From: Symsagittifera roscoffensis
Lineage: Eukaryota; Xenacoelomorpha; Acoela; Convolutidae
DNA length: 60,000 nt
Assembly (NCBI RefSeq): GCF_963678635.1
Contig: NC_087065.1
Span: forward strand, 12,547,579 to 12,607,578
Direction of reading: 5' to 3'
In this document: positions 1 to 9,957 of the stretch, in pieces
Layout of the letters: every line of letters starts with the position of its first letter
How positions within the stretch are numbered: position 1 is the first letter of the stretch
Program-made: the position numbers and the translations under genes
The notes under the pieces: model-generated
Seen by the model: the letters and a program-made list of their open reading frames with translations, nothing else
Database searches by the model: none
What the model was told of the DNA's origin: nothing

Positions 1-120
1 TCGTACTTATTATATTTTTCGGCCCCTGACTTGATTTTCATTTTTGTTGACTGTTTTCCATTACCATCGGTGTTTCGGAGGCGGTGTTTTGACTTGCATA
101 AAGCTTGGCTTGAATAAATT

Positions 121-667
121 TTTGTTCCGAATTTCGATAGGAAAGTAACGGAATATTTGTGCTCGGGGTGGGTTTTTTTTCATCAGACAAATTTCGACTT
201 TTTAACTAGCCATTTTTGACGGAATTTTTTAATAACATTCGAAAGCCATTGTTGTCCTGAGCTTAAATTTGAAAAGATATTCCACCTGTGATCATTTTTC
301 CTAAAGTTATGAGGGTTTAAAGACTGTCATTTTGGCCATTTTGACCAATTTGGGACAATTAACGCGCGATATAATTCGCGCTATTAACGCGTAAGCGGAG
401 ATTTAATCCGTCTTATAAATCGTTCCAAATTGGTTGACTGAAGCTTATTTGCCATAACTGATTTCTTACAAGGAACAAAATCTAACTTTTTGTACCTTAT
501 ATGGCGTGTGGGGGGATGATTTTCATTAAAAAATTTCAAATTGTAGAAAAAAAATTTTTATTTTATTTTATTTCATTTCATTTTCTATGTTATTACTGCT
601 GCTCCATAAACCTTAAAAGGCAGTCGGAACTTTCAGGGCTTCGCCCTGATACGAGCAGTCTTGTTTA
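121..667 (+). repeat. Hairpin-bearing dispersed repeat, copy 1
   Basis: About 545 bp, repeated at 11641-12190 (same strand) and 19728-20260 (opposite strand), with an older partial copy at 21225-21480. It opens with GTTCCGA and has the inverse, AGTCGGAAC, near its far end. Further downstream is a GC-rich hairpin with CAGGGC arms and a loop of TTC, then a conserved CAGTCTTGTT. An internal hairpin, GCGCGA/TCGCGC near 363-381, is kept in the copies. It has no ORF. It is a non-autonomous element; a rolling-circle (Helitron/Helentron-like) or short-TIR DNA transposon are both possible. Confidence 0.75.
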
Positions 668-819
668 AATCTGAAATCTCTCGACTAGCATAAATAACGA
701 AAAACAAAATTGAAATATAGAATTTGAAAAAATCATTAGGATCTTATTAACTATTTTCCCCCTGATGGACTTTGTTAACTATCTCCCTGTGTAATAAACT
801 TTATTTTACAATTCATTTC

Positions 820-985
820 TGTCTTTAATATGTATTCCAAATATCGGTTTGATCAGCAAAAAGTGGAGGTCGGAAAATAGTACCAAAGAAGGTACCCTTT
901 GTGCGGCTATGGGGTCAAATCTGAGGGGGTTGGTCATATGGAGAAGCGTCCGATTCCACCCCCCTCTAAATGCTTCTCTGAGTCG
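820..985. mobile_element. MITE remnant (3' half)
   Basis: The segment resembles the 3' half of the MITE at 44407-44807: a 'taccaaa..ggtaccctttgtg' block followed by a 'ggggtcaaat' block and a C-rich end. It is a truncated, diverged copy and the ends are approximate. The short ORF read through it has no support. Confidence 0.45.
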
Positions 986-1936
986 AAGAAAGACTGATTC
1001 AGCAAATCTTTATCAACGAAAGTTGTTCATCTATATTGTTTTCTTTTTCTACGAAAGGTATTCATCTTTTTCGTGCACTCGAAAACCTGAGACACAATGT
1101 CATGTTCAATTATAACTGATACAATACAAATATTTTGCAGGAGGGATTAAGCCCATACTGTTAACACAGCTGATTTCATTTCAGCTTCGCATTTTGGAAG
1201 CTCTGCAATTTTTTGTAAGCTTAAAAAAATTTAAGAAAAATTTTTTGAACCTCATGACCAAAAAAGAAAGCAAAAAAGTGGCAAGTAAGCGTAGTAGTCC
1301 CGTGTGTGTTGAGGGATTTAAAACTACAGTCCTAACTAGCAACATTTCATCAAAGAAACATTGTTCGGTTCGACTGGAGTGCTCTGTCATTCGCCGACAT
1401 TACAACTTGATTCCAACATATTCCTTTTTTCTTACCGAACAAGATTAATTTCATGATAATAAAAAAATTACAAACACCTCAAAGTCGGGGAAAAACCTAG
1501 ATAAAAAACTGGTCAATCAATGATTTTGATTTTGTATTCGAAATTTGTTTCGAAAAAATTATATTCAACTAATGTTCAATGAAAAGTACATGATATTAAA
1601 TAACTTTTTTAAAAAGTTTTAGAATTGCGGTTGCAAAATATTTTTGTCTTCATGCGCAGCAACGGGCTAACCTTGATAACCCTTTTAAATTTGGATGAGC
1701 TCCACCCACTCCGTTTACATAAAAAACTTGGAAAAAATTGGGTTTCTGAATATAATTTTTTGGTGCTTTACCTATTGAAATAATTGAAAAAGTGCGATCA
1801 GATCAATGCACGCTACTTGTTCAACATTCAGCTACTCTTCTGAGCATACATATATTTTGTAGATTACAAACTTTTTGAAAATAATTTATGCAAGCAATGC
1901 TATTTTTGGTAGTGAAAAATCCTTATTAAACTACTT
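986..1936. other. Intergenic, no gene seen
   Basis: AT-rich DNA. Overlapping 69- and 84-codon reading frames on both strands near 1181-1448 have no recognisable motif or composition and are probably chance. Confidence 0.5.
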
Positions 1937-2358
1937 TGTAAACGTGGGGGAATTCACAATATCTCTAGGCCGGCTTCTCTCACTCGTTATCGTCCTTCGC
2001 ACCGCCGCAATATGTTCCCTTTAGTACTGGGGTCAGTGGGGCAACCGATTCCCGGTACTGTTTACAATCCCAAAAGGGTTGATTTGGTGGTTGGCTACTC
2101 TGTATCTTACTATGCTGCTTGCCCCGTGATCTGTGCTCTTCCGACTGTATCTCACTCGTCAATCAATAGTCGATCGCAACAACAATTCCAATAATAAGAC
2201 TGAATTAAGAAATAAATATAACCAAATACAGAGTAGCCTATAAATGGCTGGAATATAAATCAATCGTTCAGTCAATGGAATGGGTCCGCGATTACTATTA
2301 TTTAACCCTCTGCTCCCTGCAATTCAATTAACGCCTTACTATTAACTAACTAACTAAC

Positions 2359-2617
2359 GTTCTCCTCGAGAACTTCTTTCAATATCGATCGTTCAACAAC
2401 GATCCCACTATCCTCTAGATAGCCTAACTAATATCCACTAACTAACTTAATCACGTTAACAAGTCTTCCAACTTGTTCCCACTTTACTTTGAGAATAAAG
2501 CGACTACCTTAACTCGTAGCCCAAATTGTTCTCTAACTTAACTGAGAACCAACTATTTTCAATCGTAGTTATCACTGTTCTCTCTAACTGAGAACCAACT
2601 ATACTCTATCTCAGTAT
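2359..2617. other. Run of about ten consecutive short hairpins in the LTR
   Basis: Neighbouring inverted repeats follow one another with short spacers: GTTCTC/GAGAAC (2359-2373), GATCGTT/AACGATC (2387-2404), CTATC/GATAG (2408-2422), AACAAGT/ACTTGTT (2458-2477), CTTTA/TAAAG (2482-2500), CTAC/GTAG (2504-2519), GTTCTC/GAGAAC (2528-2549), AACTA/TAGTT (2551-2570), GTTCTC/GAGAAC (2577-2595), ATACT/AGTAT (2601-2617). The same series is at 7905-8163 in the other LTR. The function is unknown; a structured region of the LTR RNA or protein-binding palindromes are possible. Confidence 0.7.
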
Positions 2618-2670
2618 CAATTGTTCTGATCCGGTTCGGTGGTTGTACTGTTCCCTATCGCTACTAACAT

Positions 2671-2850
2671 TTACTTAACTAGCGGTCACTCAGGACTTAT
2701 CAGCTGAATCAACCATTAGGTCAGCTTTAATTAAATATCATTCACTTAACTAGCTGCCACTCAGGACTTGTCAGCTGAATCAACCATTAGGTCAGCTTTA
2801 ATTAAATATCATTCACTTAACTAGCTGCCACTCAGTTAATCAGGACATAC
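2671..2850. repeat. 71-bp tandem repeat in LTR, about 2.4 units
   Basis: Units begin with 'acttaactagc' at 2673, 2744 and 2815, an exact 71-bp spacing. Each full unit carries an AGCTGA...TCAGCT inverted repeat. The matching array in the other LTR is at about 8217-8396. Confidence 0.85.
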
Positions 2851-4412
2851 TGAGCAAACATTGGGTTCAACTACAAAATCGGCTCCCAATCGTATTTGAC
2901 AAATGAACCCTTGCATGATTTTATTTTAGTTCTTCCTAACTTTTTCCCTTTCCTATGGATTGGGTAGTACTCACACAATCGGTAACTTAACTTCCGTGAT
3001 ACTTGAAAAGTTTCCATTTTAGTCATTTTAATTTTATTCCCCTAGGTCCAAGGGCTGGTTAATTCCCTTCCCCGTGTCCGTTTTGATCGGAAAAAAACAC
3101 CACAAGAATTTATTTAATATGCTAGGGCTGTTCATAAAATCTTCATCCCGAAATTCCCATTTTTCCCCCATAGATGTTCCCAATTTTTGTACGGGGCTGT
3201 ATTTTTACTTGTTTGTCGTTTTTATCGAAAGTCCAAGTGGAGTGGGTTAAGCTGACCCCAATGTTTGCTAATTACAGAAAATCACTTTCGCTCGCGTACA
3301 AAGGTCAAAACTAAGAAATCTCAATTTAGGGGCCTCCCCTTACCTCCCAGGTGGGTAGGTACCCCTTACGGGTCCTTAAAATGCTAATTTATTACTTCTC
3401 AGGGGTTTCCGGGGTCTTGGGGTCTAAAATGCCTAACGACCTCTTAGAGGTCATCCGCGGTCAAATGAGGTCAAACGCGTCCAAACGTCTTATTTTCGAT
3501 GGGAGATCATTCTCACTAAGTTTCATTCATATCGGACCATCCTTTCCCATATTTTCGAAAATATTGGGTCAATTAACACTTTTCCCTAAAATTGCCATTT
3601 TCACCCCATAGGAAGTTCCGGAGAGAATTGGATCGCTAGATGTCCCCCTACTGGGTTGGGCCCCCCCTTCACATTGGTGCATTAAAATCACAAGTCAATT
3701 ATCACTATCAGGTGTTAATAGCCTTATTTAATTTTCACGTGCTAATAGCTTCCGACGTAGCCGCCGGATTGGGTCCAAACATTGATACACTATAGGTCTT
3801 ACCCCAACCTACCATCCCCCCAAGTTTCAACCTCCTAGCATCATCAGGGGTCGAGAAATAACAAAAAGTAGGTTTTGTTTACATAAGGCGTAAAACCGGA
3901 AGTAATGACCGGATGCGTTCAAAATCCCGGTGGTGATCTTCCCTCGCCTAGGGCTACAACATATTGCAATATGAAGTCATTCTGACCACTAGTTACCGGT
4001 TTACAAAAAGTGCTAATTGCATTTTCGGAAATCATTATCACTCGCCCCCCAGGGGTCCCAGCGGTCTGAAAATTTGCATGCCCGGCTAAAATCAACTCTA
4101 TTAGTCACCCACCAATTTTCATAAGGATCGGACCAGTGGTTCCCAATCCGGGGGGGGGTTTCCAGAATTTTAGCGCTTTCTTCTTTTTTCCAATTCTTCG
4201 CCCTAGAGGCCAAATTCAAGGTGCAGAGTCCGATTACGATTGTTTGCTCTCAAACTAAGCTTATCTGTCATTGAATTTCGTTGCTACAAGTTCACACCGT
4301 CGGTTTACGTTGAAATCAAATTTCACAATCTTCAACCATTTTCATCATAAAATTACCAATTTTACACTCAGGTTTCTATAGCATGTAATACAGTAGAATC
4401 ACCAATTCTACA

Positions 4413-4430
4413 ATCTTCCCTTCTAGTCTA
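4413..4430 (-). promoter_or_regulatory. Polypurine tract next to 3' LTR
   Basis: On the minus strand the bases before the LTR read AGAAGGGAAGAT, a purine run of the type that primes plus-strand DNA synthesis. Confidence 0.65.
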
Positions 4431-4794
4431 TTATTCTCCCGAATAATGAAAAAGTTACTAATAACAAGCCTACAGTTAACTTACATAACGCTTCGTTCCG
4501 CTACGCCGTGCTCCCCAACACTCGGTCGTTTTCTCTCCTTTTAAAATTTTACCCTTAAAGATTGCGGACCCATCAGTTAGTCCCCGTTAAATAAACAATT
4601 ATATAGCACAATGAGTAACCTAAGAGGGAACGTAACTGAATTAACTTTACTCTTCATGGTACGATCCAACCCTTTCCTATTCGTAATCATCAATGTTCAA
4701 AATCCGCACAAAACCGTTAGGTGGGATCGCACTCAGATAACAAGAAGCACCAACTATGTATGAAATGAACAGAAACACTTTATTAATGAAAGTT

Positions 4795-5592
4795 TTAACT
4801 CACAAACTCGTCGATTCCAAACCTCACAGGTGGTTTCCTTACTCGAGTTGGCCGACCGCCATCATCTGCAGTGCTAATTTCTATCACTGGTTCAGCAGCC
4901 ATCGGCTCTCCCGGGGGTCTGCCCTCCGCCTCACTCGGTAGATTCGCAGGTTCTTCCCTTCTGGCCTCAAGCTCCGTCGCATCGTACGTCTCAGTCACAT
5001 CTTCCCTCCTAGCCACATCCATCATTCGTTGAGGTGGATCAGCAAAGTGTTCGGGCATCGCCCGGTTTCGCACATTAATTCCGGATGGATTCACTTGTTG
5101 CTCTTCCGCTTGATTTCTCACAGGCAACAATCTCAGTGGTACATCTTTTGGACCTGGGTCATGACTAAAACCCTCCCGGTTGTTCGCCCACAACAACTCA
5201 TCTTTTTCATACATCTCCCGGTCATCGAAGAAACTAACCGACCGATAAGGAGTCGGTCGCTTGCTCGTTGTGGCCCCCTCTGACTCTGAAACCACTGCAA
5301 CCATATCTGATCGACCTCCGCCACGAGTCCTTCTCAGTGCTTCCTCTAACGATACTGGCTTGGGGCATCCATACATGTCGTCGTCTTCAGCTTCGTTATC
5401 ATGGAGCATATTTACACTGTGACTCTCATAGTTGACTGGCCAACCCTCTGGAATTTCGTCCAGTACATCGCTGGACATATTATTTGTCAGAATTGGTCTA
5501 TCCCACCGATTCGCTTCCAACTTGTTTTTCCCTCCTGGGTCTGGGGGAACTCGGGGGGACCAGCTGGGGAGCCTTATAAAACACTGGCACAA
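4795..5592 (-). CDS. ORF3: polar protein with integrase-like C-terminal tail
   Basis: A 265-codon frame overlapping the end of the protease ORF by about 95 bases, shifted +1 from it and back in the gag frame. It opens with a TTG codon, so it is more likely reached by frameshifting or by the internal ATG before 'SSDVLDEIPEGW'. The protein is acidic and polar with no domain I recognise. Its last residues, RPTRVRKPPVRFGIDEF, resemble the basic 'R-x-R-x-P-P-x-R' tails that end many Gypsy and Copia Pol proteins. This suggests that the pol core was deleted and the distal tail kept. The frame is intact, which fits the young LTRs. Confidence 0.6.
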   Translation of the reverse strand: MCQCFIRLPSWSPRVPPDPGGKNKLEANRWDRPILTNNMSSDVLDEIPEGWPVNYESHSVNMLHDNEAEDDDMYGCPKPVSLEEALRRTRGGGRSDMVAVVSESEGATTSKRPTPYRSVSFFDDREMYEKDELLWANNREGFSHDPGPKDVPLRLLPVRNQAEEQQVNPSGINVRNRAMPEHFADPPQRMMDVARREDVTETYDATELEARREEPANLPSEAEGRPPGEPMAAEPVIEISTADDGGRPTRVRKPPVRFGIDEFVS

Positions 5593-6328
5593 CCGATCCT
5601 TCCGTAGACCCCGTCCACAAGTTGTCTCTGCTGAATTCTAACGAACATTTGTACCCTCTCAGTGATCTGAGACCGAGTACCATCTCAGCCTTCAGTTCGG
5701 GTACCACCAGAGCCTCGATTTCATCATCGATGACACCTAACTTCAAATTTGTCGTTATGCAACCATCAACAGCGACCTTCTTTCCGTCCGCTGTCTCCAA
5801 GTGACCCCTGTACAGTTTTATCTCCGGTCCATCAACAATTTTTCGAGCCTTGTCGCTTCGGATCAAATTCGTTGTGGACCCCGTGTCCAATAACGTGTCC
5901 ATGTTCGTTCCTCCAACGCAAGCATCCACATAGGCTCCGTACGGATCATTCGTCCAATGACTAATACCCACGCACTCGTATGTCATCTTTGTTTGGCGAT
6001 TGTGGATCGCGCCTGTATCATTCGCATTATCTGTGGTTCGTGGCCGACGCTGCAATATTGTCCTCACATGCTCCCCGTCGAGGATCGAATCACCTTCGCA
6101 TTTGCCTTCACGCATTCGCTCAGTCTCGATGATCCGTCTGGGATCGTCAACTGTCGCTGGAGGTCGTCTGACACCTCGTTGCTTCTTATATTCGGCCGGA
6201 ACAAAGCCTCCCTCGAACTCGTCTACTGTCCCGGCCCCTGGTAGTTTAAATGGTTCGCACTTCTTTGGGGACAGCCTTTCGCAATGTGGCCCACCTGTCC
6301 ACAACCAAAACAAGCATCCTGGGTCCAT
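5498..6328 (-). CDS. Retropepsin-type protease
   Basis: 276-codon frame overlapping the end of gag by about 105 bases in the -1 frame, the usual Gag-Pro arrangement. An aspartic-protease active site LLDTGST lies at residues 146-152, and a downstream VLGLRSL corresponds to the second conserved retropepsin block (usually ILG). The frame starts within the gag zinc-knuckle region; ATG at 6328 exists but -1 frameshifting from gag is the likelier route. It would mature the Gag precursor in the particle. It ends at 5498 without running into RT. Confidence 0.85.
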   Translation of the reverse strand: MDPGCLFWLWTGGPHCERLSPKKCEPFKLPGAGTVDEFEGGFVPAEYKKQRGVRRPPATVDDPRRIIETERMREGKCEGDSILDGEHVRTILQRRPRTTDNANDTGAIHNRQTKMTYECVGISHWTNDPYGAYVDACVGGTNMDTLLDTGSTTNLIRSDKARKIVDGPEIKLYRGHLETADGKKVAVDGCITTNLKLGVIDDEIEALVVPELKAEMVLGLRSLRGYKCSLEFSRDNLWTGSTEGSVVPVFYKAPQLVPPSSPRPRREKQVGSESVG

Positions 6329-7377
6329 GGGTTCTTCAAACCGTATCGGCCAGCACCATTGCCCGCACTGTTCTGACTGTTTCCTCCCGACTCGAACAAC
6401 TGCCTCGACTGGGGATGAGTCTCTTGTTGGGGTCTGCCATCGGGGTTCGGAGTAGGGGTAAGCGAATTAACTAACTTTCCCATCATAGCCGTCATACTCT
6501 GCATCTGTGTCATCACATCATCGTGTCTCGAGTTCTGAATTTTCAATTGTTTCGCTAGATCATTCTGCTGCGACCCCTGTCTTTGCACCTGTGTCACAAT
6601 CTGATCTAGCCGCTGATCTGTATTTTTCAGCCAACTCGTCAGGTCCGCTCGCAGTTGTTGAGCCCCGCCTGCTTGCAATTCGTCGCCGATAACTCCCGAT
6701 TCTATCTCTGGAAAATCGTGCATTTCCCGAACAGCATTAGGACGTCTTCTGTTGCGCAGGCTGGCTGTCCTACTAGCCATCTCTAGTGCTTGGGCTCGAG
6801 CCACAGCTTGACCGAAGCTATCGAAATCTTCTCGTAGAAGCAACTCCTGTAGATCCGCATCGAATATCCCATCGATGAACTGCTCACTATTCATATCGTC
6901 TCGAATCTGCACTGGCATATTCGCATTCGCTACGTCCCCCAGGGATCGAACTCGTCGTGAGAATTCTCTGAGTCCCTCTTTCTCATTTTGCATTAAGTTC
7001 TTGAACTCGGCCCGTGCGCCTGCTTGGGTCTGGAAGGGCATCATTCGATGGTCGAGTTCCCCCAACATTCGTCCCAGAGTCGGGTCGTCAAACCCGTCAA
7101 ATTCCTCTCGGAAATGTGCTGGCATACTCGTGAATTCGTCTAACGCCCAACCTGTCAAACATGTTGGCAAGACCATTCGAGCTTGTTCGTCGTCCCACCT
7201 GTTCGCGTCGGCGACCCACGCGAAATGCTTTCTCCAATCCGCCCAATTCTGGTAACTAGTCGAAGGAAACCGGTCTGGTCGGATCGTACCAAATCCGAAC
7301 ACACCCTGCTGTCGATCGAGGGCGTTCGCCGCTGCCACTGCAGCTTCTGCCATGAGCTGTCTATCCTGATCGTTCAT
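6223..7377 (-). CDS. gag: Gag polyprotein with CCHC zinc knuckle
   Basis: The open frame reaches 7431, but that first codon is GTG; the first ATG is at 7377, giving 384 residues. The middle holds a Gypsy-type capsid region with a 'GLREFSRRVRSLGDVA' segment typical of retrotransposon Gag. A Gln-rich stretch follows, and the C-terminus has one CCHC knuckle, CFGCGQVGHIAKGC, which binds genomic RNA. There is no stop in the frame. The product would assemble cytoplasmic particles. It is preceded by the leader and primer-binding site at 7464-7481. Confidence 0.92.
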   Translation of the reverse strand: MNDQDRQLMAEAAVAAANALDRQQGVFGFGTIRPDRFPSTSYQNWADWRKHFAWVADANRWDDEQARMVLPTCLTGWALDEFTSMPAHFREEFDGFDDPTLGRMLGELDHRMMPFQTQAGARAEFKNLMQNEKEGLREFSRRVRSLGDVANANMPVQIRDDMNSEQFIDGIFDADLQELLLREDFDSFGQAVARAQALEMASRTASLRNRRRPNAVREMHDFPEIESGVIGDELQAGGAQQLRADLTSWLKNTDQRLDQIVTQVQRQGSQQNDLAKQLKIQNSRHDDVMTQMQSMTAMMGKLVNSLTPTPNPDGRPQQETHPQSRQLFESGGNSQNSAGNGAGRYGLKNPWTQDACFGCGQVGHIAKGCPQRSANHLNYQGPGQ

Positions 7378-7463
7378 CGCTATCGCAATTGTTTTGTCGT
7401 TCGTTCGTTTGCAATGCTTGTCTTCACACACAGTTTGTCGTTGCAGCTAAAATCCAGAATAAT

Positions 7464-7481
7464 GCCCACCCAGGAGCGCCA
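7464..7481 (-). promoter_or_regulatory. Primer-binding site
   Basis: One base inside the 5' LTR the minus strand reads TGGCGCTCCTGGGTGGGC. It starts with TGG, complementary to a tRNA CCA end. I cannot name the tRNA by eye. Confidence 0.8.
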
Positions 7482-7482
7482 C

Positions 7483-9957
7483 TGTAAACGTGGGGGAATT
7501 CACAATATCTCTAGGCCGGCTTCTCTCACTCGTTATCGTCCTTCGCACCGCCGCAATATGTTCCCTTTAGTACTGGGGTCAGTGGGGCAACCGATTCCCG
7601 GTACTGTTTACAATCCCAAAAGGGTTGATTTGGTGGTTGGCTACTCTGTATCTTACTATGCTGCTTGCCCCGTGATCTGTGCTCTTCCGACTGTATCTCA
7701 CTCGTCAATCAATAGTCGAACGCAACAACAATTCCAATAATAAGACTGAATTAAGAAATAAATATAACCAAATACAGAGTAGCCTATAAATGGCTGGAAT
7801 ATAAATCAATCGTTCAGTCAATGGAATGGGTCCGCGATTACTATTATTTAACCCTCTGCTCCCTGCAATTCAATTAACGCCTTACTATTAACTAACTAAC
7901 TAACGTTCTCCTCGAGAACTTTTTTCAATATCGATCGTTCAACAACGATCCCACTATCCTCTAGATAGCCTAACTAATATCCACTAACTAACTTAATCAC
8001 GTTAACAAGTCTTCCAACTTGTTCCCACTTTACTTTGAGAATAAAGCGACTACCTTAACTCGTAGCCCAAATTGTTCTCTAACTTAACTGAGAACCAACT
8101 ATTTTCAATCGTAGTTATCACTGTTCTCTCTAACTGAGAACCAACTATACTCTATCTCAGTATCAATTGTTCTGATCCGGTTCGGTGGTTGTACTGTTCC
8201 CTATCGCTACTAACATTTACTTAACTAGCGGTCACTCAGGACTTATCAGCTGAATCAACCATTAGGTCAGCTTTAATTAAATATCATTCACTTAACTAGC
8301 TGCCACTCAGGACTTGTCAGCTGAATCAACCATTAGGTCAGCTTTAATTAAATATCATTCACTTAACTAGCTGCCACTCAGTTAATCAGGACATACTGAG
8401 CAAACATTGGGTTCAACTACAAAATCGGCTCCCAATCGTATTTGACAAATGAACCCTTGCATGATTTTATTTTAGGTCTTCCTAACTTTTTCCCTTTCCT
8501 ATGGATTGGGTAGTACTCACACAATCGGTAACTTAACTTCCGTGATACTTGAAAAGTTTCCATTTTAGTAATTTTAATTTTATTCCCCTAGGTCCAAGGG
8601 CTGGGTAATTCCCTTCCCCGTGTCCGTTTTGATCGGAAAAAAACACCACAAGAATTTATTTAATATGCTAGGGCTGTTCATAAAATCTTCATCCCGAAAT
8701 TCCCATTTTTCCCCCATAGATGTTCCCAATTTTTGTACGGGGCTGTATTTTTACTTGTTTGTCGTTTTTATCGAAAGTCCAAGTGGAGTGGGTTAAGCTG
8801 ACCCCAATGTTTGCTAATTACAGAAAATCACTTTCGCTCGCGTACAAAGGTCAAAACTAAGAAATCTCAATTTAGGGGCCTCCCCTTACCTCCCAGGTGG
8901 GTAGGTACCCCTTACGGGTCCTTACAATGCTAATTTATTACTTCTCAGGGGTTTCCGGGGTCTTGGGGTCTAAAATGCCTAACGACCTCTTAGAGGTCAT
9001 CCGCGGTCAAATGAGGTCAAACGCGTCCAAACGTCTTATTTTCGATGGGAGATCATTCTCACTAAGTTTCATTCATATCGGACCATCCTTTCCCATATTT
9101 TCGAAAATATTGGGTCAATTAACACTTTTCCCTAAAATTGCCATTTTCACCCCATAGGAAGTTCCGGAGAGAATTGGATCGCTAGATGTCCCCCTACTGG
9201 GTTGGGCCCCCCCTTCACATTGGTGCATTAAAATCACAAGTCAATTATCACTATCAGGTGTTAATAGCCTTATTTAATTTTCACGTGCTAATAGCTTCCG
9301 ACGTAGCCGCCGGATTGGGTCCAAACATTGATACACTATAGGTCTTACCCCAACCTACCATCCCCCCAAGTTTCAACCTCCTAGCATCATCAGGGGTCGA
9401 GAAATAACAAAAAATAAGGTTTTGTTTACATAAGGCGTAAAACCGGAAGTAATGACCGGATGCGTTCAAAATCCCGGTGGTGATCTTCCCTCGCCTAGGG
9501 CTACAACATATTGCAATATGAAGTCATTCTGACCACTAGTTACCGGTTTACAAAAAGTGCTAATTGCATTTTCGGAAATCATTATCACTCGCCCCCCAGG
9601 GGTCCCAGCGGTCTGAAAATTTGCATGCCCGGCTAAAATCAACTCTATTAGTCACCCACCAATTTTCATAAGGATCGGACCAGTGGTTCCCAATCCGGGG
9701 GGGTTTCCAGAATTTTAGCGCTTTCTTCTTTTTTCCAATTCTTCGCCCTAGAGGCCAAATTCAAGGTGCAGAGTCCGATTACGATTGTTTGCTCTCAAAC
9801 TAAGCTTATCTGTCATTGAATTTCGTTGCTACAAGTTCACACCGTCGGTTTACGTTGAAATCAAATTTCACAATCTTCAACCATTTTCATCATAAAATTA
9901 CCAATTTTACACTCAGGTTTCTATAGCATGTAATACAGTAGAATCGCCAATTCTACA
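7483..9957 (-). repeat. LTR (5' LTR in element orientation)
   Basis: 2,475 bp with TGTAAACG...TTCTACA ends. Differences from 1937-4412 are a handful of substitutions and small indels, such as a shorter G run near 9700. In element orientation this copy would drive transcription toward gag. Confidence 0.93.

Larger units (their letters stand above)
1937..4412 (-). repeat. LTR (3' LTR in element orientation)
   Basis: 2,476 bp, almost identical to 7483-9957. Short reading frames inside it occur at the same places in both LTRs because the LTRs are copies of each other; that is not evidence of coding. It contains a run of small hairpins (2359-2617) and a 71-bp tandem repeat (2671-2850). Confidence 0.93.
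1937..9957 (-). mobile_element. Young non-autonomous Gypsy-type LTR retrotransposon
   Basis: Complete 8,021-bp element read on the minus strand. Both LTRs start TGTAAACG and end TTCTACA, and the insertion is flanked by a perfect 5-bp duplication TACTT (1932-1936 and 9958-9962). A primer-binding site (7464-7481) and polypurine tract (4413-4430) sit at the expected ends. The interior has gag, a retropepsin and an integrase-tail-like ORF, but no reverse transcriptase, RNase H, HHCC or DDE region. I noticed roughly ten differences between the two ~2.48-kb LTRs, so the insertion is recent although the element lacks pol core; it was presumably copied by an autonomous relative. Confidence 0.93.

Noticed and set aside
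121-667. Definite Helitron
   Set aside because: A 3' hairpin is present, but there is no CTRR end, and inverse GTTCCGACT-type ends are also seen; left unclassified.
1980-2194. Overlapping 60-codon ORFs conserved at 2 and 7.5 kb
   Set aside because: They lie in the two LTRs, which are copies of each other; identity reflects recent insertion, not coding constraint.
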